From positions 1-55,978 of the forward strand of contig NZ_NPDQ01000013.1 of NCBI RefSeq assembly GCF_002812125.1: a stretch of DNA of 55,978 nt. Reading direction: 5' to 3'. Every line of letters begins with the position of its first letter. Position 1 is the stretch's first letter. Below are positions 53,564 through 55,978 of the stretch, piece by piece. Under the pieces are notes generated by a model. That model did no database searches and was not told the origin of the DNA. It saw only the letters and a list, made by a program, of their open reading frames with translations. This DNA is from Leptospira brenneri. Its GTDB lineage: Bacteria; Spirochaetota; Leptospiria; Leptospirales; Leptospiraceae. Made by a program: the position numbers and the translations under genes.

Positions 53564-53940
53564 TGATTCTAGTTGATACCTCTGTTTGGATTGAATTTTT
53601 TCGTGGAAAAGAACCATATTTCTCTAAATTAGTTCAATTGATTGAAGCTTCAGATATAATTGCTCACGAAGTTGTTTTTGGTGAACTTTTGCAGGGTTGT
53701 AAAAGCAAAACTGAAATTACTTTTGTTTTAGATTACTGGGAAAGTTTAAATAACATTTTGTCTAATGGAACCTTCATTCAAGCAGGGAAGTTATCTTTTG
53801 AAAATAAACATTTAGAAAATGGAATTGGAATTATCGATTCTATATTAATATCCGAGACTAAACAAAGAAATTTAAAACTTTGGACTTTGGATAAGAAAAT
53901 ATTAAAAGTCCTACCAGCTCAATATATTTACGAAATATAG
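53563..53940 (+). CDS. vapC: VapC-type PIN toxin (cassette 50)
   Basis: 125 residues. VDTSVWIEFFRG (Asp5), HEVVFGELLQG (Glu41), GIIDSILISET (Asp92) and LWTLDKKI near the end give the PIN acidic residues. It differs from the VapC of cassette 25 (little likeness outside the motifs), so the two modules are separate acquisitions. Ends 10 nt before attC-51. Confidence 0.9.
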   Translation: MILVDTSVWIEFFRGKEPYFSKLVQLIEASDIIAHEVVFGELLQGCKSKTEITFVLDYWESLNNILSNGTFIQAGKLSFENKHLENGIGIIDSILISETKQRNLKLWTLDKKILKVLPAQYIYEI

Positions 53941-53950
53941 CAAACACGTC

Positions 53951-54115
53951 GTATAACAGCGACTTAACGCTTCGCTGCGGGACTTACGCCCTTGCTCGGT
54001 CTACGACACATTCCCCTCTGGAACTTCTCTTGCCTCCGCAAGCGGCGTTCCAGTCCCTAACGTCCCTTACAGGGACTCAGGGCCGGGGAACGTCGTTAAG
54101 TCTAGTTCGTTATAT
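53951..54115 (+). repeat. attC-51, R' variant GTTATAT
   Basis: R'' GTATAAC; R' GTTATAT, mirrored by ATATAAC at the end of cassette 51. L boxes perfect. Confidence 0.93.
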
Positions 54116-54171
54116 GCAATAAGCGAAAATTAAATTCGATTTTGCAGCCAGTTCAAAGAAATTTGAAAATT

Positions 54172-54963
54172 ATGAATAAATCTGAATCGTTAATCACTTT
54201 AGCACGGAGATACTGCTTAAATCACTACATATACTGGTTAAACAAATATTTAAGAGAAAGAACGGGAAATGATTTTCCATACACCTACACCGAAAAGGAT
54301 TACAATTTATTTCCAAGATATAATGCTCTTTTAGCCATTCTAAATGGAATTGAATTAATTGTTGGGAATCAATATGACTCTATTGATGAATGCAAATCTA
54401 AAATAATCGAATTAGGATTAAAATCAGAGAGTCCTTTTACAAAAAATACTTTAAACATGATTGCAGATAAGTCAATACTTGAGGAACGAAATAAATTTCT
54501 TAATTATATAAACAACCTTTCTGACTCTGATTTAATAAATGTTGAACCCTTGCCTCATAAAAGAAGATTATCTGAAATAGAATCTTTAGAAATACGAAAT
54601 CTATTAAAAGAAAATTGGGAATTTAATGGAGGCTATTGGTATCCACTTTCCCCGTTAAAAACTAAAAAGGCATACTTTCTTAACAAAGATAATATTACAG
54701 AATCCGATTTTCTAAAAATTTCTAATTTCATTTTAAGCAATTCAAATCATCATCTTTACAAGATTACAGAAGAACAGCTAGATTATGAAATTGATGCTAG
54801 TGAATTTGAACCAAACTGTTACGAAACAATGTATACTGATAAAAATACTAGCTGGTTAATTTACGGATCACATGAAGGAACACTTTCGTTCGCCGGTAGC
54901 AAAATATCAAATTTTATATTGAATTTGTTTTCGGATAGAACAGATTTTATTAATAAATGGTAA
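54172..54963 (+). CDS. Hypothetical cytosolic protein (cassette 51)
   Basis: 263 residues from ATG; a TTG ten codons upstream is less likely. N-terminal helices (YNALLAILNGIELIVG) and a C-terminal part with NGGYWYPL and TSWLIYGSHEGTLSFAG. This composition recalls proteins of immunity or defence islands, but I cannot name a family. It has no clear ribosome site and follows a 56-nt leader. Confidence 0.68.
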   Translation: MNKSESLITLARRYCLNHYIYWLNKYLRERTGNDFPYTYTEKDYNLFPRYNALLAILNGIELIVGNQYDSIDECKSKIIELGLKSESPFTKNTLNMIADKSILEERNKFLNYINNLSDSDLINVEPLPHKRRLSEIESLEIRNLLKENWEFNGGYWYPLSPLKTKKAYFLNKDNITESDFLKISNFILSNSNHHLYKITEEQLDYEIDASEFEPNCYETMYTDKNTSWLIYGSHEGTLSFAGSKISNFILNLFSDRTDFINKW

Positions 54964-55030
54964 ACCATTTTCAAAGTATACATATCAGAAATTCCATTAA
55001 TTGAAATTTCATTATTATCTCGCTTACTGC

Positions 55031-55195
55031 ATATAACAGCAACTTAACGCTTCGCTTCGGGACTTGCGCCCTCGCTCGGTCTGCGACACATTCCCCTCTG
55101 GAACTTCTCTTGCCTCCGCAAGCGTCGTTCCAGTCCCTAACGTCCCTTCCAGGGACTCAGGGTCGGGGAACGTCGTTAAGTCTAGTTCGTTATAC
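55031..55195 (+). repeat. attC-52 (A-type), R'' variant ATATAAC
   Basis: R'' ATATAAC; the bases CGCTTACTGCATATAAC mirror the start of cassette 51 in 16 of 17 positions. R' GTTATAC. This is the last attC seen; cassette 52 starts here. Confidence 0.93.
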
Positions 55196-55229
55196 GACAT
55201 TTTCAAAATCCAATTTTTTTACAATAAAT

Positions 55230-55877
55230 ATGAAAAATATAAAAAATTTCTTAATAATTTTTATTCTAGCGATAAATTGCGAAAGCTATCAAAACTATGA
55301 AGATTATATATCCGAAATTAAAGAAAGCGAAACGAATACCAAACAACTAGTTTTAAAATTTAATAATTTTGAAAAATATCCTCTTCTTCTTGATGTTTTA
55401 TTATATAAAATAATTTGGAAGAATGCAAAGGAATTTAAATGCTCCGAAAAAATTCAAGAAATTCATATTAAAGAACCAAAAGATATTAAAATTCCTTTAG
55501 CTGAAAATACTCATCTATGTGCAAAAATATTTGTAAGGTACAATACTATTCGACCTTTCCAAAAAAATGAAATCGCTTTCCTGAATTTAGATCTAACCGA
55601 CAATAAAGATTGTCTAAAATTAAACTATAAGTCTGATTTCTACCCAGAATACTTAAATTGCAAATATTTGGATTTTTCAAAAAAATCGAATCAAATTGTT
55701 TTCGATCATATAATTACACAAAAAGTGGATATTGATAAAACTTTTATGACTTATGGACTAACTTTCATGTCTTTAGTCGCCCAAACACCAACAAGTTATC
55801 TTGCTCCTATTCCAATGTCACTTTCAGGATACAAAACTGTTAAAAACTTCGTTGTTTTTGAAATAACAGAAATCTAG
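55230..55877 (+). CDS. Hypothetical lipoprotein (cassette 52, last)
   Basis: 215 residues from the ATG. Hydrophobic start ending in FILAINC, a relaxed lipobox (Cys17). The rest alternates strands and polar loops with scattered Cys; a hydrophobic segment (TFMSLVAQTPTSYLAPIPM) lies near the C-terminus. No attC follows: the expected mirror of the cassette start (GTCGTATAAC) is not found before the window ends. Confidence 0.72.
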   Translation: MKNIKNFLIIFILAINCESYQNYEDYISEIKESETNTKQLVLKFNNFEKYPLLLDVLLYKIIWKNAKEFKCSEKIQEIHIKEPKDIKIPLAENTHLCAKIFVRYNTIRPFQKNEIAFLNLDLTDNKDCLKLNYKSDFYPEYLNCKYLDFSKKSNQIVFDHIITQKVDIDKTFMTYGLTFMSLVAQTPTSYLAPIPMSLSGYKTVKNFVVFEITEI

Positions 55878-55919
55878 TTATGACGTTTCCACGTTACTTA
55901 ATATGGTAGGTTCAAGAAT

Positions 55920-55976
55920 TTAACGCACAAGAGTCCGTATTTCATCTTCAGGTGTATTCCAATTCAAGGTTTTTCT
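55920..55976 (-). CDS. Possible C-terminus of a transposase (partial)
   Basis: On the minus strand, 18 codons ending in TAA read RKTLNWNTPEDEIRTLVR. The RKTLNWxTPEE-like ending resembles the last residues of IS30- or IS3-type transposases. Most of the gene would lie beyond the right edge. It is a short match and could be chance. If real, an insertion element abuts or interrupts cassette 52. Confidence 0.4.
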   Translation of the reverse strand, partial: RKTLNWNTPEDEIRTLVR

Positions 55977-55978
55977 AG

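Larger units (their letters stand above)
1..55877 (+). mobile_element. Integron gene-cassette array, 52 cassettes
   Basis: Fifty-two attC-like sites in one orientation separate 52 AT-rich cassettes whose genes all read rightwards. The first bases of each cassette (from TTATRC) are the reverse complement of its last bases (…GYATAAC), often over 10-18 nt. That is expected if cassettes are excised as circles and rejoined at a G/TT point in R'. The sites are close relatives of one another, as in sedentary chromosomal integrons. No integrase gene, attI or Pc promoter is in the window; they are expected to the left. I cannot say how far the array extends leftwards. Confidence 0.93.

Noticed and set aside
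55110..55229. In-frame extension of the last lipoprotein into attC-52
   Set aside because: It would hide the signal peptide; the internal ATG gives a clear signal sequence.
1..55978. CRISPR array interpretation of the regular repeats
   Set aside because: The repeats are 129-170 nt, imperfect and separated by genes of variable length; they are attC sites.
1..55978. tRNA and rRNA genes
   Set aside because: No cloverleaf-like or ribosomal segment was recognised; the GC-rich hairpins are all in attC sites.

Overview
The window is almost entirely a cassette array of a chromosomal (sedentary) integron. A GC-rich element of about 129-170 nt recurs 52 times: 51 complete copies and one cut by the left edge. 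Each copy starts with an RYYYAAC-like core (usually GCATAAC or GTATAAC), ends with a GTTRRRY-like core (usually GTTATGC or GTTATAC), and has inner inverted boxes (usually GACTTAACG / CGTTAAGTC). This is the layout of integron attC recombination sites. Between the sites lie 52 AT-rich cassettes, nearly all with one to three genes. Every recognisable cassette gene is on the + strand and ends just before the next attC. No integron integrase or attI site is visible; with this orientation they would lie beyond the left edge. At the right edge the last cassette has no attC and runs into a short minus-strand reading frame that looks like a transposase C-terminus, so the distal array end may be here.

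The host is probably a spirochaete of the Leptospira type. This is an inference from the low GC of the genes, many secreted proteins with relaxed lipoboxes, and a large integron. No rRNA, tRNA or core housekeeping gene is present to fix the taxonomy.

Layout: cassettes 1-11 (left fifth) hold lipoproteins, SH3-domain secreted proteins, membrane proteins and a PrrC/RloC-like ATPase operon. Cassettes 12-25 mix toxin-antitoxin modules (two MNT/HEPN pairs and VapBC), a cassette without a gene, an HNH nuclease, a WapI-like immunity protein and a metallophosphoesterase. Cassettes 26-38 include a nuclease-like protein, a RelE/HTH pair, a Rap1a/Tai-like immunity protein, a third MNT/HEPN pair and HicAB. 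Cassettes 39-52 add HEPN proteins, an Mrr-like nuclease, a wHTH/nucleotidyltransferase pair, a NACHT NTPase, HigBA and a second VapBC.

Genes are independent cargo and not a pathway. Three themes recur: (i) nine toxin-antitoxin-type modules spread through the array, each with its own promoter placed so that the transcript would be essentially leaderless; (ii) candidate phage-defence or immunity proteins; (iii) secreted or surface proteins (lipoproteins, SH3b proteins, outer-membrane barrels). Most other cassette genes start shortly after an attC with no clear promoter.
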